A stretch of 64,000 nucleotides of DNA from AC-32 sp963717475. Its GTDB lineage: Bacteria; Actinomycetota; Thermoleophilia; Gaiellales; Gaiellaceae. Both the position numbers and the translations under genes were made by a program. The stretch is taken from NCBI GenBank assembly GCA_963717475.1, contig OY970337.1:2356001-2420000 (forward strand), given 5' to 3'. The notes under the pieces are model-generated. The model ran no database searches. It saw only the letters and a list, made by a program, of their open reading frames with translations, and was not told the DNA's origin. Every line of letters begins with the position of its first letter. Position 1 is the stretch's first letter. Shown here piece by piece: positions 56,336 to 64,000 of the stretch.

Positions 56336-57495
56336 GCCGCCGCGCGCGCGTCCTCATCGCGTTCGCCGCGCTCACGCTCGCGCTGCCTGCCGCGGCTGCG
56401 TCGGAGCGCCGCCAGCAGGTCGTGCTGCCCGGGCCCGTGCCCTACCCGACCCCGGTCCCGCCTCTCGTCGGCAAGACGGCCTTACCGCAGATCTACATCG
56501 CGCCGGCCCTGCACATCGGAAGCGACGAGCTCGTCAACGTCGGCGTCGGGCCGGACGGCCGTCCCGCCCGGGTTCGCGTCCGGCAGCGACTCCTCATCCG
56601 CGGCCAGGGCGACTACCAGCTCGCGATCAGCGGCCCGATCGACGACGTCCGCGCGGCGCCCGGCACGCAGTCCAGTCCGGGCCTGCGCTCCGACCAGCTC
56701 CTCTGGGCGGGGTTCTCGCCGGGCAGAAAGGTGCTGGCGGCAGACGCCTTCCTGCGCGCCCGGGACGCCGCGCCCTACCTGCCGCTGCGCGTGCGCCTCG
56801 GGCGCAACGGCGACCGCGCGGTCCTGACCGTGACGAACGCGACCGCCGTTCCGCAGCAGGTCTACACCGGGAAGGTCCAGCTGCCGGAGCTCGCGCGGTT
56901 GCTCGACGAGACGCGCCGCGCCTCACTTGCCGGGGTGCGCTTGAAAGGAACCTTCGCGAACTTCATCGGCGAGGTGCGGACGCTGAAGCAGCCGGTCCGG
57001 ATTGCCGCGCCCCTCCGCGTCCAGGGCGAGCTCACGCTCCCCGGCCAGGCGCCGGTCAGCTTCGACCGGACGCTCGGGGACGGGCAGCCGCTCAGCTTCC
57101 AGGTCGAGGCTCGCGGGCAGGGCATGCCGAAGGTCCACCTGCAGGCCCGGCCCGCGCCCGTCGTCCGCAAGCTTCGGCCGCCGGGTGCGTCGACGTGGGC
57201 CGCCGCGCTCAGCCGGCGCCCGCCGCCGGTCGACGAGCTCGTCCACCGCCTGATGACGACGCGCATGCAGATCGTCCGGGCCGACCAGTTCCAGAGCTTC
57301 CTCGCCGACCCGGACGCGGACGGCCGCGCCCGATCCGTCTACGAGTACGAGACGGTGGCGGTCAAACCGCATCGCGTGGCCGCTGCTTCCGCGTCCCCGG
57401 ATGGCGAGGGCAGCGACGCGCTTCTGATCGTCCTGGCCGTGATCGGCTCGGTCGCCCTTGCAGGCGGCGGTCTCGTCGCCTGGGCCCACTCCTAG
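56332..57495 (+). CDS. Exported, C-terminally anchored protein of unknown function
   Basis: 387 residues. Signal peptide (RARVLIAFAALTLALPAAAA), a Pro-rich start (PGPVPYPTPVPPLVGK), a long beta-rich Arg/Leu/Pro region with no known motif, and a single membrane helix at the very C-terminus (LLIVLAVIGSVALAGGGLVAW). Begins by a 4-nt overlap with livK, so it is translated with the importer. May belong to a surface complex with the two following membrane genes. Confidence 0.7.
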   Translation: MSRRARVLIAFAALTLALPAAAASERRQQVVLPGPVPYPTPVPPLVGKTALPQIYIAPALHIGSDELVNVGVGPDGRPARVRVRQRLLIRGQGDYQLAISGPIDDVRAAPGTQSSPGLRSDQLLWAGFSPGRKVLAADAFLRARDAAPYLPLRVRLGRNGDRAVLTVTNATAVPQQVYTGKVQLPELARLLDETRRASLAGVRLKGTFANFIGEVRTLKQPVRIAAPLRVQGELTLPGQAPVSFDRTLGDGQPLSFQVEARGQGMPKVHLQARPAPVVRKLRPPGASTWAAALSRRPPPVDELVHRLMTTRMQIVRADQFQSFLADPDADGRARSVYEYETVAVKPHRVAAASASPDGEGSDALLIVLAVIGSVALAGGGLVAWAHS

Positions 57496-57530
57496 GGCTA
57501 CCTAGGAGGATCGGCCTTCGCTGCAGCGAA
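57490..57530. repeat. Two small palindromes between membrane-protein genes
   Basis: TCCTAGG-GCTA-CCTAGGA (57490-57507) overlaps the stop codon. TTCGCTGCAGCGAA (57517-57530) is a perfect 14-bp palindrome 10 nt before the next ATG. Neither has a T-run. Possible operators or an RNA structure around the start of the following gene. Confidence 0.35.
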
Positions 57531-57540
57531 TCGCGCCCGC

Positions 57541-58068
57541 ATGGCGGACGTGCCGGAACTGCTCGTCCTCAAGCGCGACCGCGACCTCGAGGGACGACGG
57601 AAGGAAATCTGGATCAGGCGCGGGCTGATGACGCTTGTCGCCGTCGTGCCGGTCCTGGCGCTCTTCAACGTCTTTGGCCAGCGCCCGGACACGACGACCC
57701 TCGTCTCGCCGGCCGCCTCGCTGAAGATCTACGCGCCGTCCAGGCTCCGCGGCGGGCTGCTCTTCGAGGCCCGGTTCCACATAACCGCGCGCCAGGACGT
57801 GAAGGACGCTTTCCTCGTGCTCGGCCCCGGCTGGGCCGAGGGCATGTCGATCAACACGATCGAGCCGAGCCCCGTCAGCGAGACGAGCGACAACGGCCGG
57901 CTCTCGTTCGAGCTCGGCCACATCCTCGCCGGCCAGAGCTACATCCTGTTCATGCAGTTCCAGGTGAACCCGACGAACATCGCGTTCGGTCGAGAGCAGA
58001 CCGTCTGGCTGAACGACGGCAAGACCCGGCTGATCACCTACGAGCGCAACCTGACGGTGTTTCCCTAG
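57541..58068 (+). CDS. Single-span membrane protein of unknown function
   Basis: 175 residues: charged cytoplasmic N-terminus (ELLVLKRDRDLEGRRKE), one helix near 28-46 (LMTLVAVVPVLALFNVF), then an extracellular beta-rich domain with SLKIYAPSRLRGGLLFEARF near 60 and LAGQSYILFMQFQVNP near 135. No motif assigned. The stop codon immediately precedes the ATG of the DUF421 gene, so they form one unit. Confidence 0.72.
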   Translation: MADVPELLVLKRDRDLEGRRKEIWIRRGLMTLVAVVPVLALFNVFGQRPDTTTLVSPAASLKIYAPSRLRGGLLFEARFHITARQDVKDAFLVLGPGWAEGMSINTIEPSPVSETSDNGRLSFELGHILAGQSYILFMQFQVNPTNIAFGREQTVWLNDGKTRLITYERNLTVFP

Positions 58069-58512
58069 ATGGACATCGTCGTCCGCGCAATCGCGCTGTT
58101 CAGCTTCATGTTCCTGCTCACGCGCATCATGGGCCGGCGCGAGCTCGGGAAGCTCGAGCCGTTCGACCTGATCCTGCTGATCGTGCTCGGCGACTCGATC
58201 CAGCAGGGACTGACGCAGGACGACTACTCCGTCACGGGTGCTGTGATCGCGGTCGGGACGATCGCCGTGCTGCAGTTGACCGTCTCGTATTCGTCGTGGA
58301 GGTTCCGCTGGGCGCGCAGCTTCCTCAACGGCAACCCGATCGTGCTCGTGCAGGACGGCGAGGTGATCGAGCGCAACCTGAGACGCGAGCGGATCACGCA
58401 CGAGGAGCTCGCCGAGCAGGCTCGCGGCAGTCAGATCACGTCGATCAATGACATCCAGTGGGCTGTCTTCGAGCCGGGCGGGGCTATCAGCTTCATCCCG
58501 AAGAAGCAGTAG
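58069..58512 (+). CDS. DUF421 (YetF-like) membrane protein
   Basis: 147 residues, three N-terminal helices with TRIMGRRELGKLEPFDLILLIVLGDSIQ near 18-46, the DUF421 hallmark, then a small cytoplasmic domain (NGNPIVLVQDGEVIERNLRRERIT; INDIQWAVFEPGG). YetF-type proteins are membrane proteins with an unsettled role. The ATG touches the preceding stop. The stop lies within the -10 box of the next gene. Confidence 0.85.
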   Translation: MDIVVRAIALFSFMFLLTRIMGRRELGKLEPFDLILLIVLGDSIQQGLTQDDYSVTGAVIAVGTIAVLQLTVSYSSWRFRWARSFLNGNPIVLVQDGEVIERNLRRERITHEELAEQARGSQITSINDIQWAVFEPGGAISFIPKKQ

Positions 58513-58521
58513 CCTCGCGGC

Positions 58522-59451
58522 GTGCCGCTGTATCTGACCGAAGCCGAGGTCGCTGAGCTCCTGACGCCCGCCGACGCGCTCGAGGCGGTCGAAGGCGCCT
58601 TTCGCCGGCTTGCGGCCGGGGAGGTCGAGAACCTGCCGCGCAGGCGCGCCGAGCTCGAGGGCGGGCTGTTCGCGCTGATGGCCGCGGTCGACCACGAGCT
58701 CGGGCTCGCCGGGCTGAAGGCGTACACGTGGCTCGAGCAGGGGACGCCCTTCGTCGTCGTCCTCTTCGACACCGAGAAGGCCGAGATCGCGGGCGTGATC
58801 GAGGCCGACAAGCTCGGGCAGCTGCGCACCGGAGCGGCGAGTGGCGTTGCGGCGAAGTTCCTCGCCCGGGAAGGCGCGGCGTCGCTCGGGGTCATCGGCT
58901 GCGGCTGGCAGGCGCGCACCCAGGTCGCGTGCATCCGCGAGGCCCTGCCGGGGATCGAGCACGTCGTCGCCTACTGCCGCAGCGAGGACCGCCTGTCCGA
59001 GTTCTGCCGCGAGGTCGGCGCGGAGCCCGGCGAGAGTCACCGCGACCCGGCCCAGCAGGACGTCGTGGTCACCGCCACGACCTCACGCGACCCGGTCCTG
59101 CGCGGCGAGTGGCTGCGGCCGGGCTCGCTCGTCTGCGCGATCGGCGCGAACGACCCGCGCCGCCGCGAGCTCGACAACGTCGTCCTCGAGCGGGCCGCGT
59201 TCGTGTGCTGCGACTCGGTCGAGCAGTCGCGCCAGGAGTCGGGCGACCTGATCGAGCCGGTCGAGGCCGGCGTGCTCGACTGGCTCGAGGTGCACGAGCT
59301 GCAGGAGGTGATCGCCGGCGAGCTGCCCGGCCGCCAGGCCGACGACGACGTCGTCCTCTTCAAATCGAACGGCCTTGCCGCGTGGGACGTCGCGATCGGC
59401 GCGGTCGCGCTTCAGCGTGCGCGCGAGCGCGGGGTCGGGACGCAGGTCTAG
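58522..59451 (+). CDS. Ornithine cyclodeaminase/mu-crystallin family protein
   Basis: 309 residues, NAD(P)-dependent imine-forming fold. LYLTEAEVAELLTPADALEAVEGAF start, GVIEADKLGQLRTGAASGVAAKFLAREGA near 90-118, Rossmann GVIGCGWQARTQVACI near 122, and VTATTSRDPVLRGEWLRPGSLVCAIGAN near 180-208. Could be an ornithine cyclodeaminase, alanine dehydrogenase or ketimine reductase. GTG at 58522 follows TAGCCT (58510-58515) by 6 nt. The stop overlaps the convergent gene by 4 nt. Confidence 0.88.
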   Translation: MPLYLTEAEVAELLTPADALEAVEGAFRRLAAGEVENLPRRRAELEGGLFALMAAVDHELGLAGLKAYTWLEQGTPFVVVLFDTEKAEIAGVIEADKLGQLRTGAASGVAAKFLAREGAASLGVIGCGWQARTQVACIREALPGIEHVVAYCRSEDRLSEFCREVGAEPGESHRDPAQQDVVVTATTSRDPVLRGEWLRPGSLVCAIGANDPRRRELDNVVLERAAFVCCDSVEQSRQESGDLIEPVEAGVLDWLEVHELQEVIAGELPGRQADDDVVLFKSNGLAAWDVAIGAVALQRARERGVGTQV

Positions 59452-59702
59452 CTCTCGAGCTGGGCGCGCTTCTCTGCGACGACGCTCTCGCCGAGCGCGT
59501 GCACGACCTCGGGCCGGTCGAGCAGGCGCGCGACCTCGCTGTCCGTGAGGCGGTTCCGGACGTACGGGTCTTCGAGGATGTCGTGCAGCGATCGTCCCCG
59601 CTCGTGCTCGCGTATCAGGTAGGCGGCGACGCGCTGTTCCTTGCCCGAGCGGGTGAACATGAACGAGAACGGATTGCGCAGGAACTCGGAGAGGCGGACC
59701 AC
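59448..59702 (-). CDS. Small helical protein of unknown function
   Basis: 84 residues from GTG 59702, which lies 7 nt after TAGGAT. Mostly charged and helical: FLRNPFSFMFTRSGKEQRVAAYLIREHERG, then RSLHDILEDPYVRNRLTDSE. A longer frame to 59774 would run through the divergent gene. Shares a compact two-way promoter with the gene at 59730. Confidence 0.68.
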   Translation of the reverse strand: MVRLSEFLRNPFSFMFTRSGKEQRVAAYLIREHERGRSLHDILEDPYVRNRLTDSEVARLLDRPEVVHALGESVVAEKRAQLES

Positions 59703-59709
59703 GGGATTG

Positions 59710-59723
59710 ATCCTAGTTAGAGT
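59710..59723. promoter_or_regulatory. Back-to-back -10 boxes of two divergent leaderless genes
   Basis: Minus-strand TAGGAT (59710-59715) and plus-strand TAGAGT (59718-59723) are 2 bp apart. They lie 7 nt and 6 nt before GTG starts at 59702 and 59730. The start codons are only 27 bp apart, so both polymerases must use the same DNA and each -35 region lies inside the other gene. Confidence 0.6.
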
Positions 59724-59729
59724 CGGGCC

Positions 59730-60068
59730 GTGAAGAAACGGTCGTCCGCGCGGTTCGCCGAGCGTGAGGTCCACGGTGTCGACGACCGCGGCGAGCCGGA
59801 ACGGGTGGTGATCTGGATCGAGCGGCTTCCGGGCGCGCAGTGGGCCGTGGGCCGCGCGGTCAATCCGCAGTACCGGCCCAGCGACGAGGCGCGGCGGGAC
59901 GACTACGTCTTCGAGGGCTACGAGCTCGCGGACGCGCTCGAACGGGCGAACGAGACCCTCGAGGACGACGCGGCCGTCTCGGAGCAGGATGGGAGCAGCG
60001 AGAAGATCCGCCCGTTCGTGCGCGACGAGCTGCTCGGGCCGCTCGAGCGATGGTTCTTCGGGCGCTAG
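59730..60068 (+). CDS. Small acidic protein of unknown function
   Basis: 112 residues. A short basic start (KKRSSARFAE) is followed by strands around PERVVIWIERLPGAQWAVGRAVNPQ, a DDYVFEGYELADALERANETLEDDAAVSE helix and a PFVRDELLGPLERWFFGR end. No family was recognised. GTG at 59730 is 6 nt after TAGAGT. Overlaps the aldolase gene by 19 nt. Confidence 0.7.
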   Translation: MKKRSSARFAEREVHGVDDRGEPERVVIWIERLPGAQWAVGRAVNPQYRPSDEARRDDYVFEGYELADALERANETLEDDAAVSEQDGSSEKIRPFVRDELLGPLERWFFGR

Positions 60069-60535
60069 AGGTTCGCGAGGAGCTTGCGCACACGCTGCGG
60101 CTGATGGCGGCCGGCGAGCTCGTCCGCGGGACGGAAGGGAACGCGAGCGCGCGGGCCGGCGAGCTCGTGGCCGTGTCGCCGACCGGGCTCGCCTACGAGA
60201 CGCTGCGCGCTGAGGACGTGAGCCTCGTCACGCCCGAGGGCCTGCTCGCCGAGGGGCCGACGCCGAGCGTCGAGCTGCCGATGCATGTCGCCGTGCTCGA
60301 GGCGCGGCCGGACGTCGGCGCCGTCGTCCACACGCACTCGCCTCGCGCGACGGCCAACCCGCCGGTCCCGGTCGCGGTCGGCGTCTCCGGAACTGCGGAG
60401 CTTGGAGCCGCAGTCGTCGAGGCGGCGGGGGACGGTCTCGCGGTGGTGATCCAGGACCACGGCCCGGTCTGCTTCGGAACCGACCTTGCAGACGCGCTCG
60501 CCCGCGCTTTCGAGCTCGAGCGGTCGGCTACTTAG
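60050..60535 (+). CDS. Class II aldolase/adducin family protein
   Basis: 161 residues, at the short end for this family (usual about 200-230). LRLMAAGELVRGTEGNASARAG near 15, VSPTGLAYETLRAEDVSLVT near 43, the catalytic Glu region VELPMHVAVLEARPDVGAVVHTHSP with two zinc His near 80-105, and IQDHGPVCFG near 140. Probably fuculose/rhamnulose-phosphate aldolase-like or a demethylating relative such as methylthioribulose dehydratase; it cannot be told which. ATG at 60050 overlaps the preceding gene. Confidence 0.82.
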   Translation: MVLRALEVREELAHTLRLMAAGELVRGTEGNASARAGELVAVSPTGLAYETLRAEDVSLVTPEGLLAEGPTPSVELPMHVAVLEARPDVGAVVHTHSPRATANPPVPVAVGVSGTAELGAAVVEAAGDGLAVVIQDHGPVCFGTDLADALARAFELERSAT

Positions 60536-60959
60536 GCCACTGCAGGTCCGCGTTGGGGATCGGGTCCCCGTGCGGGTCGTGCGTGGGGTAGCCGAGCGCG
60601 CTGTCGATCCGCGCCTCGAGCTCCTCCGAGAGGACGTGCTCGAGGCGGTCGGCCTCGGCGTGGACGTCGTCGACGTGGAGGCCGAGCGTCTTCGCCAGGT
60701 AGAGCTCGAGCAGGCGGTGGTGGCGGATCACCTCCACGGCGACCTTCTCGCCGTCCGGGGTCAGCCGCACCCCGCGGTACGGAGCGTGCTCGACGAGCCC
60801 GAGCGCCGCGAGCTTCTTGACCATCCCGCTCGCGGAGGCTGCTGCGACCTTCTGCTCCCGGGCCAGCGCCGTCACGGAGACCCGCTCGCCGTCGCGCTGG
60901 AGGTGATACAGCGCTTTGAGGTAGTCCTGGATCGCGTCCGTCAGGGCGGGCTTGGCCAT
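60528..60959 (-). CDS. DtxR/MntR-family metal-dependent regulator
   Basis: 143 residues. Winged-helix start AIQDYLKALYHLQRDGERVSVTALAREQKVAAASASGMVKKLA (about 8-50), then YRGVRLTPDGEKVAVEVIRHHRLLELYLAKTLGL (60-93) and HAEADRLEHVLSEELEARID (100-120) with candidate Glu/His/Cys-type metal ligands (no Cys seen, so Mn more likely than Fe by analogy with MntR). It lacks the SH3-like C-domain. Divergent from mqnD; TACACT lies 10 nt before its ATG. Confidence 0.88.
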   Translation of the reverse strand: MAKPALTDAIQDYLKALYHLQRDGERVSVTALAREQKVAAASASGMVKKLAALGLVEHAPYRGVRLTPDGEKVAVEVIRHHRLLELYLAKTLGLHVDDVHAEADRLEHVLSEELEARIDSALGYPTHDPHGDPIPNADLQWPK

Positions 60960-61010
60960 CGGCCGGTCCAGTGTACGGCTGGATCCGTGCGCTGTTAGCC
61001 TCCGGCCGCG

Positions 61011-61838
61011 GTGCAGATCCGTCTCGGACACAGCCCAGACCCGGACGACGCGTTCATGTTCTGGGGCCTCGCCTCGGGCGAGGTCGACCCGCGTCAGTTC
61101 CAGTTCGAGCACGTCCTGCGAGACATCCAGACGCTGAACAGCTGGGCGCTCGACGGCAAGCTCGAGGTCTCCGCGATCTCGCTGGCCGCGTACCCGCTCG
61201 TGCAGGAGCGCTACGTCCTGCTGCCGCACGGTGCGTCGATGGGCTCGGGCTACGGGCCGATCGTCGTCTCGAAGCAGGAGCTGGCGACTGCCGACCTGCG
61301 CGACATCGAGATCCTGGTACCGGGCGAGCTCACGACCGCGTTCCTCGTCCTGCGGCTCTGCCTCGGCAACTTCCGTTACCGCGCCGTCCCGTTCGACCAG
61401 ATCAGCGAGGAGGTTCTGTCCGGCCGCGCCGATGCGGGTCTCCTGATCCACGAGGGGCAGCTCACGTACGAGAGCGAGGGCCTGAAGAAGGTCGTCGACC
61501 TCGGCGAGTGGTGGCTGCTCGAGACCGGGCTGCCGCTGCCGCTGGGGGCGAACGTGGCGCGGCGCGACCTCGGCGTGGACACGCTGTTCGAGCTTTCCGA
61601 AGTGCTTCGCGAGTCGATCCAGGCCGGGCTCGACAACCGCGAGGAGGCGATGGAGCACGCGCTCCAGTACGGCCGCGGCCTCGACGCGGAGCTCGCCGAC
61701 CGCTTCGTCGGGATGTACGTGAACGAGCTCACCTGCGACTACGGCGAAGAGGGCCGGCAGGCGGTGCGTGAGCTGCTCCACCGCGCCGAGGAGCTCGGCA
61801 CGTACGAGCGACCCGTCAAGGTCGAGTTCGTCGGTTAG
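61011..61838 (+). CDS. mqnD: 1,4-dihydroxy-6-naphthoate synthase (futalosine menaquinone pathway)
   Basis: 275 residues. The start IRLGHSPDPDDAFMFWGLASG is diagnostic of MqnD; VSAISLAAYPLVQERYVLLPHGASMGSGYGP near 45-75 and LVPGELTTAFLVLRL near 100 follow the periplasmic-binding-like fold. Converts cyclic de-hypoxanthine futalosine to dihydroxynaphthoate. Its product supports menaquinone synthesis, the likely acceptor for the complex I encoded earlier. GTG at 61011; TAGCCT lies 9-10 nt upstream. The stop overlaps the convergent lipoprotein region. Confidence 0.93.
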   Translation: MQIRLGHSPDPDDAFMFWGLASGEVDPRQFQFEHVLRDIQTLNSWALDGKLEVSAISLAAYPLVQERYVLLPHGASMGSGYGPIVVSKQELATADLRDIEILVPGELTTAFLVLRLCLGNFRYRAVPFDQISEEVLSGRADAGLLIHEGQLTYESEGLKKVVDLGEWWLLETGLPLPLGANVARRDLGVDTLFELSEVLRESIQAGLDNREEAMEHALQYGRGLDAELADRFVGMYVNELTCDYGEEGRQAVRELLHRAEELGTYERPVKVEFVG

Positions 61839-62328
61839 TCGAACTCGAACGAGCGGGCTGCCCGATCGAACGAGCGCAACGACCGGCGGGAAGCCGGACG
61901 AGCCGCAGCTGCGGCTCGGCGCCGGTCAGGTGGGCGATCTGAGCCTTCGTCGCATCCGCGTACTGCGACAGCGACATCGAAGTCCCGAGGTTGTGGACGA
62001 GCACGTTCATGTTCGTCGCGAAGCCCGCGGCGACGTCGGGATCGAACGCGATCAGCTTGATCAGCCCGGACGTGAAGACCTGGCGGTACGGCTCGAACTG
62101 CGGATTGTCGGCGAGGAAATGGTCGACCGAGCTCGCGTCGAGCTTGTCCAGCGTCCTCCAGGCAGCCGGCACCTGCAGCGAGAAGCCGCCGTCGGCGACA
62201 TGGTGCGTCGACCAGCCGCCGACCTTTTGCTCTGACCGGGATCCCTCGGACCGGGATCCGCCGCAGGCGCTCAGCAGGAGCAACAGCAAGAGCGCAATCG
62301 CCGCCGGCCAGCTTCGACGCAACCGCAC
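61816..62328 (-). CDS. Lipoprotein, possibly damaged at its 3' end
   Basis: 170 residues from GTG 62328. Leucine-rich signal with lipobox LLLSACGGS, then GGFSLQVPAAWRTLDKLD, FLADNPQFEPYRQVF and NMNVLVHNLGTSMSLSQYADATKAQI, like PsbP/DUF1795-type lipoproteins. The end (RLPAGRCARSIGQPARSSSTN) looks unnatural. Another frame in the same bases gives RSLRSFDRAARSFEFD and a TAA that overlaps the mqnD stop, suggesting a frame-changing internal deletion. Divergent from the thiolase gene. Confidence 0.72.
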   Translation of the reverse strand: MRLRRSWPAAIALLLLLLLSACGGSRSEGSRSEQKVGGWSTHHVADGGFSLQVPAAWRTLDKLDASSVDHFLADNPQFEPYRQVFTSGLIKLIAFDPDVAAGFATNMNVLVHNLGTSMSLSQYADATKAQIAHLTGAEPQLRLVRLPAGRCARSIGQPARSSSTNRRTRP

Positions 62329-62334
62329 GTTGGA

Positions 62335-62340
62335 TAGCGT
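62335..62340 (+). promoter_or_regulatory. Leaderless -10 box of the thiolase gene
   Basis: TAGCGT ending 6 nt before the GTG at 62347; only 18 bp separate that start from the start of the divergent lipoprotein gene. Confidence 0.5.
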
Positions 62341-62346
62341 TGCCGC

Positions 62347-63516
<1,170 letters not shown>

Positions 63517-63520
<4 letters not shown>

Positions 63521-64000
63521 GCGACGTTCCCGGACGCTACCTCGAGCTCGGCCTGCGGCTCGGTCGCCATATCGAAGGGCTCGTCGACGCCTACTACGGG
63601 CCGGCGGAGATCAAAGAGCGGGTCGAGTCCGAGGAGCTCCGCGACCCGGCCGGCCTCGCGCGCGACGCAGCCGCGCTGCTCGAAGACTTGGACGGGCTCG
63701 AAGAGCGCAGGCGGACCTGGCTCCGGGCGCAGCTCGTCGGTGCCGAGACCGTCGCCCGCCGGCTCGCGGGCGAGGAGGTCCCCTACGCCGACGAGGTCGA
63801 ACGCTGCTACGGCATCCGCCCCGAGCGCGTCCCCGAGGAGCGCTTCGAGACCGTGCACGCCGCCCTCGACGACCTGCTGCCCGGCGACGGCCCGCTCGCG
63901 GAGCGCTTCCAGGCCTGGCGTGACACGAACACGCTCTCGGGCGACCAGCTCGCCCGCGTCATCGACTCACTGGGCGCCGATCTGCGCGTCCGCGCCGAGC
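63517..64000 (+). CDS. Uncharacterised protein, 3' end beyond window
   Basis: 161 residues visible, frame open at 64000. Starts SDVPGRYLELGLRLGRHIEG, LVDAYYGPAEIKERVESEEL, mostly helical and acidic, with HAALDDLLPGDGPLAERFQAW near 112. The YLxLxLRLxRHIxGxVDAYYGP start recalls large uncharacterised, possibly peptidase-like bacterial proteins, but no catalytic motif is in the visible part. Coupled to the thiolase gene by ATGA. Confidence 0.7.

Overview
The window looks like a chromosomal segment of a high-GC actinobacterium. I infer class Thermoleophilia (Gaiellales/Solirubrobacterales-like), although nothing here fixes the taxonomy by itself. Supporting signs are very high GC at third codon positions, many GTG/TTG starts, a complete 14-subunit nuoA-N operon, menaquinone synthesis by the futalosine route (MqnD), CIRCE-controlled groESL, and many apparently leaderless promoters (a TANNNT -10 box 6-8 nt before the start codon).

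Layout. 1-780: end of a metallo-beta-lactamase-fold hydrolase gene and a small membrane protein. 872-14890 (minus): the nuo operon for NADH:quinone oxidoreductase. Its genes overlap by 1-10 nt, except at nuoH/nuoG (16 nt apart) and at nuoC/nuoD, where a 109-nt structured repeat is inserted. nuoC and nuoE appear to start at CTG codons. 15047-18365: A-type Fe-S carrier, thioredoxin-reductase-like ferredoxin-NADP reductase, a zinc-ribbon protein and fumarase. 18404-29967: a surface/secretion block with a trypsin-like protease, three large Asp-box (BNR) beta-propeller proteins, a lipoprotein and another secreted protein; frameshifted lipA sits inside it. 30109-36464: HD-GYP protein, TMEM175-like channel, MFS exporter, LipB, a tandem cyclase-domain protein and an alpha/beta hydrolase. 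36496-41103: winged-helix protein and a 2-oxoacid dehydrogenase operon (E1 alpha, E1 beta, E2) whose E2 needs the lipoate made by LipA/LipB. 41146-42920: zinc ribbon, cupin, ASCH and Nudix genes. 42964-45107: groES-groEL with promoter, CIRCE and terminator. 45195-48127: secreted protein, DUF2269-like membrane protein, YgfZ and a tRNA-Arg. 48175-50930: RibD/DHFR-like reductase, and a GT2 glycosyltransferase flanked by two copies of a DUF4232 3' end. 50985-52162: leader peptide, terminator and rsgA. 52191-56335: second copy of the 109-nt repeat, then a branched-chain-amino-acid-type ABC importer (LivH, a LivM-LivG fusion, LivK). 56332-64000: membrane proteins, an ornithine-cyclodeaminase-like enzyme, a back-to-back promoter pair, a class II aldolase, a DtxR-family regulator, mqnD, a lipoprotein, a frameshifted thiolase and a truncated final gene.

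The most unusual items are: (1) two copies of a 109-nt element, each ending 28 nt before a start codon (nuoD and livH), with nearly identical linkers and three hairpins whose stems differ between copies but still pair; (2) a 14-codon leader ORF plus intrinsic terminator ahead of rsgA; (3) CTG starts inside the nuo operon; (4) a tRNA-Arg with an apparent GCG anticodon; (5) back-to-back -10 boxes serving two divergent leaderless genes. Several conserved genes (lipA, thiolase, DUF4232) contain single-base insertions, so sequencing or assembly error should be excluded before they are called pseudogenes.
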